A stretch of 64,000 nucleotides of DNA, from positions 186,001 through 250,000 of the forward strand of contig NZ_CABVGX010000002.1 in assembly GCF_902497625.1 (NCBI RefSeq), read 5' to 3'. The notes under the pieces are model-generated. The model was not told the origin of the DNA. It made no database searches and saw nothing but the letters and a program-made list of their open reading frames with translations. Both the position numbers and the translations under genes were made by a program. Below, piece after piece: positions 57,571 through 64,000 of this stretch. Origin of the DNA: Pseudomonas fluorescens (GTDB lineage Bacteria > Pseudomonadota > Gammaproteobacteria > Pseudomonadales > Pseudomonadaceae). Numbering within the stretch: position 1 is the first letter of the stretch; every line of letters begins with the position of its first letter.

Positions 57571-57911
57571 TCTTTAGGCTCCCGGCCGTCCACATGGTCG
57601 GTACCTGTCAGGCCCCGCGAGGCCAGCAGCACAACGAGGAACAACGCCGTCATGGCGAAGCTGATGACGATGGCGGTCAGCACCAAAGCCTGTGGCAGCG
57701 GATCGGTGTAATGCAGAAGATCCTGGGGCACGCCATCCTTGATGATCGGCTCCTTGCCGATGAACAGGCTGCCCATGCTGAAGATGAACAGGTTGACGCC
57801 ATAGGACAGAAGGCACAGGCCCATGACCACCTGAAACGTTCGGGGGCGCAGGATCAGCCAGACCCCGGACGCGGCCAGAACGCCGATGGCGATTGCGATG
57901 ACTTCTTCCAT
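57567..57911 (-). CDS. phaC: Cation/proton antiporter subunit C
   Basis: 114 residues, three helices, NuoK-like, with the MnhC pattern VVMGLCLLSYGVNLFIFSMG. It starts at the stop of phaAB with 1-base overlap and ends in 4-base overlap with phaD. The symbol is that of the antiporter and not polyhydroxyalkanoate synthase. Confidence 0.94.
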   Translation of the reverse strand: MEEVIAIAIGVLAASGVWLILRPRTFQVVMGLCLLSYGVNLFIFSMGSLFIGKEPIIKDGVPQDLLHYTDPLPQALVLTAIVISFAMTALFLVVLLASRGLTGTDHVDGREPKE

Positions 57912-60829
57912 CAGACGGCTCCCTTGGTGGCAACGGATTTCGGCAAGGTCGCGGTTTTGTGGCCCCGCACCGATTGGTGAGCGATGGCCGTGAGGATCAG
58001 CAGCGTTGAACCGACCACCACCGAGTACACCCCGACATCAAAGAACAAGGCGCTGGCGATGTGGATATCGCCGAGCAGCGGCACGCTCAAGTGCCAGGTG
58101 TGCGTGGTCAGGAACGGGTAACCGACTGCCATCGCGCCAAGCCCGGTGACCGTTGCGAACAGCAGACCGGTGCCCATCCAGCGTAACGGCCGCAGGTTCA
58201 TTTGTGCCTCGACCCACTGAGTACCGGCGACCATGTATTGCAGAATGAACGCCACCGACATCACCAGCCCTGCGACAAACCCGCCGCCCGGCTGATTGTG
58301 GCCGCGCATGAACAGGTAGGCGGACACCATAAACGCGATCGGCAACAGCAGGCGCACCAGCACCGCCGGCACCATCATGAAGCCCAGCGCGGTGTCGCTG
58401 GCCGAGCGCGGGTTGACCAGGTCGGTCGCCACGTCTGGCGCGAGCAAACGTTGTTGAGTCGGCAGCTGCAGGCTTTCCTTGGGCGGGCGGAAGCGTCGCA
58501 GCAGGGCGAAAATGGTGAGCGCGACGGCCGCCAGCACGGTGATTTCACCGAGGGTGTCAAAGCCACGGAAATCCACCAGCATCACGTTGACCACGTTGCT
58601 GCCGCCGCCTTCGGGCAAGGCACGGCTGAGGTAGAATGAGGAAATATCGTTGGGCGTCTGCCGCGTGAGCATCGCGTACGACAGCAACGCCATGCCGCCA
58701 CCGACCGCCATCGACAGCAGCAGATCGCGCAGTCGACGGATGCGCGCCTTGCGCAAGGTGCTCGGTAGCGGTGTGACTTCTTCGATCCGCCGCGGCAACC
58801 AGCGCAAGCCCAGCAGGATCAATACGGTGGTCACCACTTCGACTACCAGTTGGGTCAACGCCAGGTCCGGCGCCGAGAACCAGACGAAAGTGATGCACGT
58901 CATCAAGCCGCAGACGCTGACCATGGTCAGGGCCGCGAGCCGGTGATATTTGGCCTGCCACGCCGCGCCGAGTGCGCAGGCAATCGCCAGTACCCAGAGG
59001 GTTACGAACACGATCGACCCCGGGATCTTCGGTCGATCACCCCAACTCAACTGGCTGTGCAGCATCGGGATCAATCCGGCCAGCACGGCCGCCACCACCA
59101 TGAGGAACAACTGGGTCTGCAGGCGCTTGGTACTGACGCGGCGTTCAATCCGTCGTGCCAGGCGCATCATGACCACCTGGCTGCGCTCGAACATGCGCTT
59201 GCCATTGAAATGGACCACCACCGGGGGGTATTTGAAGCGGCCGCGTTTGAGCTGATTACGCAGCAACAGATACAGCACGATGCCGCCAGACATGGCGACC
59301 AGGCTCATGATCATTGGCGCATTCCAGCCGTGCCAGATCGCCAGGCTGTATTCCGGCAGTGTCCCGCCTACAACCGGCAGGGCGGCGGCGGCCAGCAGCG
59401 GGCCGACCACCTGCGCGGGGAAAATCCCGACGATCAGGCAGGCGAACACCAGCAACTCGACTGGCGCACGCATCCAGCGCGGTGGTTCGTGCGGGGTGTG
59501 CGGCAGGTGGGTGGCGGTGGGACCGAAGAACACGTCGACGGTGAACCGCAGCGAGTAGGCGACGCTGAAGATCCCCGCGATAGTCGCGACGATCGGCAGT
59601 GTCAGCTCGATCCAGGCGGTCGCATTGATGAACACGGTTTCCGCGAAAAACATTTCCTTGGAGAGAAAGCCGTTCAACAACGGCACGCCTGCCATCGAGG
59701 CGCTGGCAACCATCGCCAGGGTTGCGGTGAACGGGATCAGCTTGATCAACCCGCTGAGCTTGCGAATGTCGCGTGTGCCGCTTTCGTGGTCGATGATCCC
59801 AGCCGCCATGAACAGCGAAGCCTTGAAAGTGGCGTGGTTGAGAATATGGAACACCGCAGCCACGGCGGCCAAGGGGCTGTTCAGCCCGAGCAGCAGGGTA
59901 ATCAACCCGAGGTGGCTGATGGTCGAATAAGCCAGCAGCCCTTTGAGGTCATTCTGGAACATCGCGCAGTACGCGCCAAGCAACAGTGTGCAGGCGCCGG
60001 CGCCGCTGACGATGTAGAACCATTCTTCACTGCCCGACAGCGACGGCCACAACCGGGCCAGCAGAAAAACCCCGGCCTTGACCATGGTCGCCGAGTGTAG
60101 ATACGCCGACACCGGCGTCGGGGCGGCCATCGCGTGGGGCAGCCAGAAGTGGAAGGGAAATTGCGCGCTTTTGCTCAGGGCACCGATCAGGATCAGCGGC
60201 AGCAGGATGGGGTAGAGGGTGTGGGCGCGAATCAGTTCGCCGGCGGCCAGGACCGTATCGAGGTCATAGCTGCCCACCACATGGCCGAGCAGCATGACTC
60301 CCGCCAACAGGCACAACCCGCCCGCGCCTGTGACCATCAATGCCATGTAAGCACCACGGCGCGCATCGGCGCGGTGATGCCAGTAGCCGATCAGGAGGAA
60401 TGAGAAGAGGCTGGTCAGCTCCCAGAAGAACACGATCTGGATCAGGTTGCCGGAAATCACCAGACCCAGCATGGCACCCATGAACGCCAGGAAAAAAGCA
60501 AAAAATCGCGGTACCGGATCATCCGGCGACATGTAGTAACGGGCATACAGCGACACCAGCGTGCCGATCCCCAGTACCAGCATCGAGAACAGCCAGGCGA
60601 AGCCGTCCATGCGCAGGACGAAGTTCAAACCGAGACTGGGCAACCAGAAAAATTCTTCACGAATGACCCCGCCATCGGCAATCTGCGGGTAGAGCAGCGC
60701 CACCTGGATGGTGCCTATCAAGGCCACCACACCAGCCAGCAAAGATTCGGTATTACGCGCGTTGTGCGGCAGCAGGGCTGCCAGACAGCTGCCAGCAAAG
60801 GGCAGAAGCAGTAGAACTATCAGGGACAT
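57911..60829 (-). CDS. phaAB: Fused cation/proton antiporter subunit A/B
   Basis: 972 residues; a MrpA-like NuoL-type subunit with many helices followed by a MrpB-like C-terminal domain in the same protein, as in S. meliloti PhaAB and the Sha complex of Pseudomonas. The channel region contains FHFWLPHAMAAPTPVSAYLHSATMVKAGVFLL. First gene of the operon phaAB-C-D-E-F-G, all in contact, so a six-gene group-2 Mrp system. It exports Na+ or K+ in exchange for H+ and helps at high pH or bile/salt stress in relatives. A sigma-54-like promoter lies 30-45 bases upstream. Confidence 0.94.
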   Translation of the reverse strand: MSLIVLLLLPFAGSCLAALLPHNARNTESLLAGVVALIGTIQVALLYPQIADGGVIREEFFWLPSLGLNFVLRMDGFAWLFSMLVLGIGTLVSLYARYYMSPDDPVPRFFAFFLAFMGAMLGLVISGNLIQIVFFWELTSLFSFLLIGYWHHRADARRGAYMALMVTGAGGLCLLAGVMLLGHVVGSYDLDTVLAAGELIRAHTLYPILLPLILIGALSKSAQFPFHFWLPHAMAAPTPVSAYLHSATMVKAGVFLLARLWPSLSGSEEWFYIVSGAGACTLLLGAYCAMFQNDLKGLLAYSTISHLGLITLLLGLNSPLAAVAAVFHILNHATFKASLFMAAGIIDHESGTRDIRKLSGLIKLIPFTATLAMVASASMAGVPLLNGFLSKEMFFAETVFINATAWIELTLPIVATIAGIFSVAYSLRFTVDVFFGPTATHLPHTPHEPPRWMRAPVELLVFACLIVGIFPAQVVGPLLAAAALPVVGGTLPEYSLAIWHGWNAPMIMSLVAMSGGIVLYLLLRNQLKRGRFKYPPVVVHFNGKRMFERSQVVMMRLARRIERRVSTKRLQTQLFLMVVAAVLAGLIPMLHSQLSWGDRPKIPGSIVFVTLWVLAIACALGAAWQAKYHRLAALTMVSVCGLMTCITFVWFSAPDLALTQLVVEVVTTVLILLGLRWLPRRIEEVTPLPSTLRKARIRRLRDLLLSMAVGGGMALLSYAMLTRQTPNDISSFYLSRALPEGGGSNVVNVMLVDFRGFDTLGEITVLAAVALTIFALLRRFRPPKESLQLPTQQRLLAPDVATDLVNPRSASDTALGFMMVPAVLVRLLLPIAFMVSAYLFMRGHNQPGGGFVAGLVMSVAFILQYMVAGTQWVEAQMNLRPLRWMGTGLLFATVTGLGAMAVGYPFLTTHTWHLSVPLLGDIHIASALFFDVGVYSVVVGSTLLILTAIAHQSVRGHKTATLPKSVATKGAV

Positions 60830-60855
60830 AGGCTTCTAATCTGCGGAAGTTTGTG

Positions 60856-60873
60856 AAGCATCATACGTGCCAG
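60856..60873 (-). promoter_or_regulatory. Sigma-54 (RpoN)-like promoter candidate upstream of phaAB
   Basis: On the minus strand CTGGCACGTATGATGCTT matches YTGGCACGnnnnTTGCW with one mismatch; GG and GC are exactly 10 bases apart. The start of transcription would be about 17 bases before the phaAB ATG, a short but workable leader. Confidence 0.5.
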
Positions 60874-61003
60874 TCCCCGGATCGCCAAACGCCAAGCTGT
60901 CGCAGAATCCTACAAGATAGTGGGAAAAGTCCTGTATTTCATTGTTTCATGGGACCGCATCGAGTTTCGCATGTGACCGTTCATACGCTGTCTATCTGCG
61001 CGC

Positions 61004-61945
61004 TCACACCTGGTTTTCCTGCTCTAACGCTTGACTGACCTCGACTTTTTTACCCTTGGTCTTTAACTCACTGACGATCACCGCCGCCACAATCAGCCCC
61101 GCGCCGAGCAATGCTATGGCCGGCAAACGCTCGCCTGCGAGCCGCCCGACAATCCCGGCCCACACCGGCTCGGCAGCGTAAATCAAGGTCGCGCGGGTTG
61201 GCGAAACGCTTTTCTGCGCCCAGTTCATCGCGACCTGAATCGCCGCACTCGCGGCTCCCAGGCCCAAGGCGCTGCTCAGCAGGAACCACGAAAAATCGGG
61301 GATCACTTCCTGAGTCGGCACCACCATCAGGAACGCCAGCACCGATGTGGTCGCCAACTGCACCACTGTCACCCGACGCACATCGACCTGGCCGGCGTAG
61401 GCGCTGATCAGAATTATCTCGGCGGCGATCGCCACCGCGCTGATCAGCGTGACGATTTCACCCGGGCTGAAATTGAACGACGCACCCGCCGGCCCGGACA
61501 CGAGCATTAATCCGGCGAAAGCCAGCATGATGCCGATACTTGGCATCAGCCCCGGGCGCCGACCCAATACCAGCCATTGCAGCAAAGGCACGAACGGCAC
61601 GTACAGCGCGGTGATAAATGCGGACTGGCTGCTGGGGACGCTTTGCAGTCCGACGGTTTGCAAGCCGTAACCGAGCATGATCGCTACACCGATGAATGCG
61701 CCCGCCCTGAGTTCGAACATCGTCAGATCGCGCAGATGCCGCCAGGAAAACAGCGCAACGATCAACGCCGCTGCAGTGAATCGAAGGCCGACAAAAAACA
61801 TCGGGCCGCTGACCGTCATGGCCTGTTGCACCAGCAGGAACGTGCCGCCCCAGACCATTGTGATGACCACCAGCACGCATTCGGCTTTACTCAAGCGAGT
61901 TAAGCGAGGAAGGGGAGGCAACGATGTCATGGTCTTGCGCGCCAT
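61004..61945 (-). CDS. EamA/DMT-family transporter
   Basis: About 313 residues with ten helices in two EamA halves (VVITMVWGGTFLLVQQAM at the start; SAAIQVAMNWAQKSVSPTRATLIYAAEPVWA in the second half). A drug/metabolite exporter of unknown substrate. The start is taken at the ATG at 61945, with the ATG at 61930 as alternative; neither has a strong ribosome site. It is divergent from an XRE-cupin regulator that likely controls it. Confidence 0.87.
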   Translation of the reverse strand: MARKTMTSLPPLPRLTRLSKAECVLVVITMVWGGTFLLVQQAMTVSGPMFFVGLRFTAAALIVALFSWRHLRDLTMFELRAGAFIGVAIMLGYGLQTVGLQSVPSSQSAFITALYVPFVPLLQWLVLGRRPGLMPSIGIMLAFAGLMLVSGPAGASFNFSPGEIVTLISAVAIAAEIILISAYAGQVDVRRVTVVQLATTSVLAFLMVVPTQEVIPDFSWFLLSSALGLGAASAAIQVAMNWAQKSVSPTRATLIYAAEPVWAGIVGRLAGERLPAIALLGAGLIVAAVIVSELKTKGKKVEVSQALEQENQV

Positions 61946-61981
61946 CTGATGGAGACGCACAATGCGCCGAGAGGTGCGCAG

Positions 61982-61987
61982 TATAAT
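61982..61987 (+). promoter_or_regulatory. -10 hexamer of the XRE-cupin gene
   Basis: A perfect TATAAT, 28 bases before the chosen start codon of the XRE gene. No good -35 match is present 17 bases upstream, as is common where a regulator controls its own promoter. Confidence 0.4.
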
Positions 61988-62014
61988 GCCCAACCCCACC
62001 CAGTGAGCAATATA

Positions 62015-62578
62015 GTGCACAAAGATTCCAGCCAGCGAGCTTCCGTCCTGCAGCACGTCAGCCTCAACGTTCGACGCCTGCGCCATGCGGCCGACATGAG
62101 TCAGACCGCGCTGGCCGAAAAGTCCGGGGTCAGCCGCCGCATGCTGGTGGCCATTGAAGCGGGCGAGAAGAACGTCAGCCTGACCACCCTCGATCGCGTG
62201 GCTGAAGCGCTCGACGTGGCGTTCAGCGATTTGATCCAGGCGCCCGACGCGCGCGATCCAAGCCGTATCAATGAGGTGGCGTGGGCCGGAACAATCCCGG
62301 GCAGCAAAGCGGTGTTGCTGTCCAAAGCCACCGCAACTCGTGAAGTCGAGCAATGGGAATGGTGTCTGCAACCGGGGGAAGTCTATCCTTCGCAACCTGA
62401 TGCCGAAGGCTGGAGTGAGCAGATCTACGTCTTTGCAGGTTGCCTGACGCTGATGTTAGGCGACGCTCCACATGAAATCGCTGCCGGCGAGTTCTACATG
62501 TTTGCCAGCAACCAGCCGCATGCTTATCGCAATGACGGGCCGGTGGCGGCGCGGTTTGTGCGTAATGTGGTGATATAG
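62015..62578 (+). CDS. XRE-family regulator with cupin domain
   Basis: About 187 residues: an XRE helix-turn-helix (about 15-70, VRRLRHAADMSQTALAEKSGVSRRMLVAIEAG) followed by a cupin barrel (about 105-180, with PSQPDAEGWSEQIYVFAGC and FYMFASNQPHAYRNDG). Members such as SutR and PuuR sense a small ligand with the cupin. The start is uncertain: GTG at 62015 is preferred, because a TATAAT lies only 28 bases upstream; ATG 61949 and GTG 62003 are also in frame. Divergent from the EamA gene. Confidence 0.87.
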   Translation: MHKDSSQRASVLQHVSLNVRRLRHAADMSQTALAEKSGVSRRMLVAIEAGEKNVSLTTLDRVAEALDVAFSDLIQAPDARDPSRINEVAWAGTIPGSKAVLLSKATATREVEQWEWCLQPGEVYPSQPDAEGWSEQIYVFAGCLTLMLGDAPHEIAAGEFYMFASNQPHAYRNDGPVAARFVRNVVI

Positions 62579-62632
62579 CGTTCTGGTTGTCTGCAGAACT
62601 TCTATTTGAGGACACCGACCCGTGAGACCGGC

Positions 62633-64000
62633 ATGAGTAAAATCGACAGCGCAGTGGTGCCAGCCGCCATTCGCCACGCAGACATCCTGATCATCGGCGG
62701 CGGCCTCAGCGGCACCCTGCTTGCGGCGCAGCTGTTGCGCCTGCCGGGCAAGCGCTCGGTGCTGGTGATCGAATCCCGCTCTGAACTTGGTCGGGGCGAA
62801 GCGTACAGCGCTGTCGAACCTGGTCATACGCTCAATGGCAATGCGGCGCGGATGAGTGTCGACCCCGACAACCCTGATGACTTGACGCAATGGCTCACCG
62901 CCTATATTGCCGCTGGCGGCTGGCCACAATCCGATGAGCAGCACGTGCCGGTCTGTGAGCTGTTTCCGCCACGGGGGATTTTCGGCCTGTACGTACAGCA
63001 GCGTCTGGCTGAGGCGCGGGCGAAGGGCGCTGGCCAAGGTTCGACCGTTGAACACGTGCAGGCTGAAGCGATTGACCTGCAGATCGATGATGATCGGGCA
63101 TTGCTGACCCTCAGTGACGGCCAGCAATTAGAGAGCGCTCGCGCGGTGCTGGCGACGGGCATGTTTGCCGCTGCGCGCACGCCGCAGACAGATCCGAGCG
63201 GCGTCAACGCTGCCGCGCTGGATCCGTGGGACATCGCTGCCATGCGTGAGCTTGATTCGCTATCGACGGTGCTGATCATCGGCTCCGGCCTGACCATGGT
63301 CGACGCGGTGGTGTCGCTGGAGCAGGCCGGGCACCGTGGACCGATCGAAGTGTTTTCCCGGCATGGGTTGCTGCCGCACGTGCGTCGCCAGCCTCCGGCC
63401 TGGGAAGATTTTCTCGCTGCCGACCAGAGCATTTGCACGCCGCGCCAGCTGGTGCGCGAGTTGCGTCGCCATTGCCGGGATGCCACTGCGCAAGGCATCG
63501 ACTGGCAGGCACCGCTCGACACCGTGCGGGCGCACATTGGCCGCCTGTGGAGTCAGGCGACGGACGTTCAGCGGCGGCAGTTTGTGCGGCATGTGCGGCC
63601 CTGGTGGGAAAGTCATCATCACCGCTCGCCGCCGTTGAGTGCACAGCTGGTAGAGCGACTGCTTGGAGAAGGGCGACTGCGCATTCAGGCCGCGTCGTTC
63701 AAAGGTCTGGAGCCGTCCTCGACTGCTGGGGTGAGCATTCGCATTCGTCGTCGTGGCGAGGCGGATACCGATGTGGTCAGCGGCGCGGCGTTGATCAATT
63801 CCAGCGGCATTGAGTACGACTGGCGGCGAGTTGCGCGACCGTTGCCGCAGCAGTTGCTGGCGCGCGGATTAGTTCAGCCGGGGCCGTTGGCGTTGGGTAT
63901 CGCTGCGGCAGTCGACGGCGCAGTGTTGAACGCTGACGGCAAGGTCGCCAGTCGCCTGTTCGCCATGGGCCCGCCCTTGCGCGGTATGTGGTGGGAAAGC
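62633..64000 (+). CDS. FAD/NAD(P)-binding protein (partial, runs past window end)
   Basis: At least 456 codons; the frame is open to the end of the window. The N-terminal Rossmann motif is IIGGGLSGTLLAAQLL (Gly22-Gly27), followed by GHTLNGNAARMSVDPDNPDDL, and a second dinucleotide-binding fold near 210 (VLIIGSGLTMVDAVVSL). This pattern is that of the FAD_NAD_binding_9 proteins that resemble HcnC- or hydroxyacylglutathione-type flavoproteins; function unknown. The ribosome site is weak. It follows the XRE gene after 54 bases. Confidence 0.82.
   Translation, partial: MSKIDSAVVPAAIRHADILIIGGGLSGTLLAAQLLRLPGKRSVLVIESRSELGRGEAYSAVEPGHTLNGNAARMSVDPDNPDDLTQWLTAYIAAGGWPQSDEQHVPVCELFPPRGIFGLYVQQRLAEARAKGAGQGSTVEHVQAEAIDLQIDDDRALLTLSDGQQLESARAVLATGMFAAARTPQTDPSGVNAAALDPWDIAAMRELDSLSTVLIIGSGLTMVDAVVSLEQAGHRGPIEVFSRHGLLPHVRRQPPAWEDFLAADQSICTPRQLVRELRRHCRDATAQGIDWQAPLDTVRAHIGRLWSQATDVQRRQFVRHVRPWWESHHHRSPPLSAQLVERLLGEGRLRIQAASFKGLEPSSTAGVSIRIRRRGEADTDVVSGAALINSSGIEYDWRRVARPLPQQLLARGLVQPGPLALGIAAAVDGAVLNADGKVASRLFAMGPPLRGMWWES

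Overview
The window looks like chromosomal DNA of a Pseudomonas of the fluorescens group. Evidence: high-GC coding bias, many inverted repetitive (REP-like) palindromes of the 'gagcaagcttgctc' type at gene ends, and a Pseudomonas-typical gene set (1-Cys peroxiredoxin LsfA, Mqo, a MexT-like LysR regulator, DUF2388, a PhaAB-type cation/proton antiporter). I see no rRNA, tRNA, insertion sequence, prophage or CRISPR array. Assignments rest on reading translations and motifs by eye; no database was searched.

Layout. 0-5 kb: carboxymuconolactone-decarboxylase (CMD) protein divergent from an AraC regulator, lsfA, and a large MscS-type channel. 5-10 kb: type II NADH-dehydrogenase-like flavoprotein, a PAS histidine kinase with two response regulators, and a small secreted repeat protein. 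10-14 kb: chrA with DUF6152 and DUF6644 genes, and a bile-acid-symporter-like permease. 13.6-16.5 kb: two NTF2-fold genes whose leaders carry A-rich Hfq/Crc-like motifs, one of them a perfect (AAC)9 repeat; then a helix-hairpin-helix protein, a DUF72 protein and sodC. 16.8-27.8 kb: ilvD, mqo, katG, a TonB siderophore receptor with a signalling domain, and a diguanylate cyclase. 28-35 kb: LysR/cupin pair, the periplasmic aldehyde oxidoreductase operon paoABC, a double-CMD protein and an acetyltransferase. 35.5-44.4 kb: methyltransferase, lone receiver, HAD phosphatase, DUF2388, GlxA-type regulator, DinB-fold protein, two LysR regulators, and a three-gene set (aldo/keto reductase broken by a 1-nt frameshift, SDR, SRPBCC). 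44.6-54.8 kb: OmpR-type two-component system, a membrane-protein/23-residue-peptide operon behind a good sigma-54 promoter match, a zinc-ligand-poor DksA paralogue, an unusual chemoreceptor, several small unknown genes, an orphan betaine-type binding protein. 54.8-60.8 kb: complete six-gene phaAB-C-D-E-F-G operon, translationally coupled throughout, also with a sigma-54-like promoter. 61-64 kb: EamA transporter divergent from an XRE-cupin regulator, then a flavoprotein cut by the window end.

Themes. Oxidant handling recurs (LsfA, KatG, SodC, CMD proteins), as do envelope/ion homeostasis (MscS, ChrA, Pha antiporter) and sensing (two histidine kinases, five receiver proteins or two-component regulators, a chemoreceptor, a diguanylate cyclase, LysR/AraC/XRE regulators). 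The observations that most merit follow-up are the paired A-rich translation-start motifs at 14.1-14.7 kb, the sigma-54-like promoter with its micro-membrane-protein operon at 46.9-48.0 kb, the zinc-ligand-poor DksA paralogue, and the frameshifted aldo/keto reductase.
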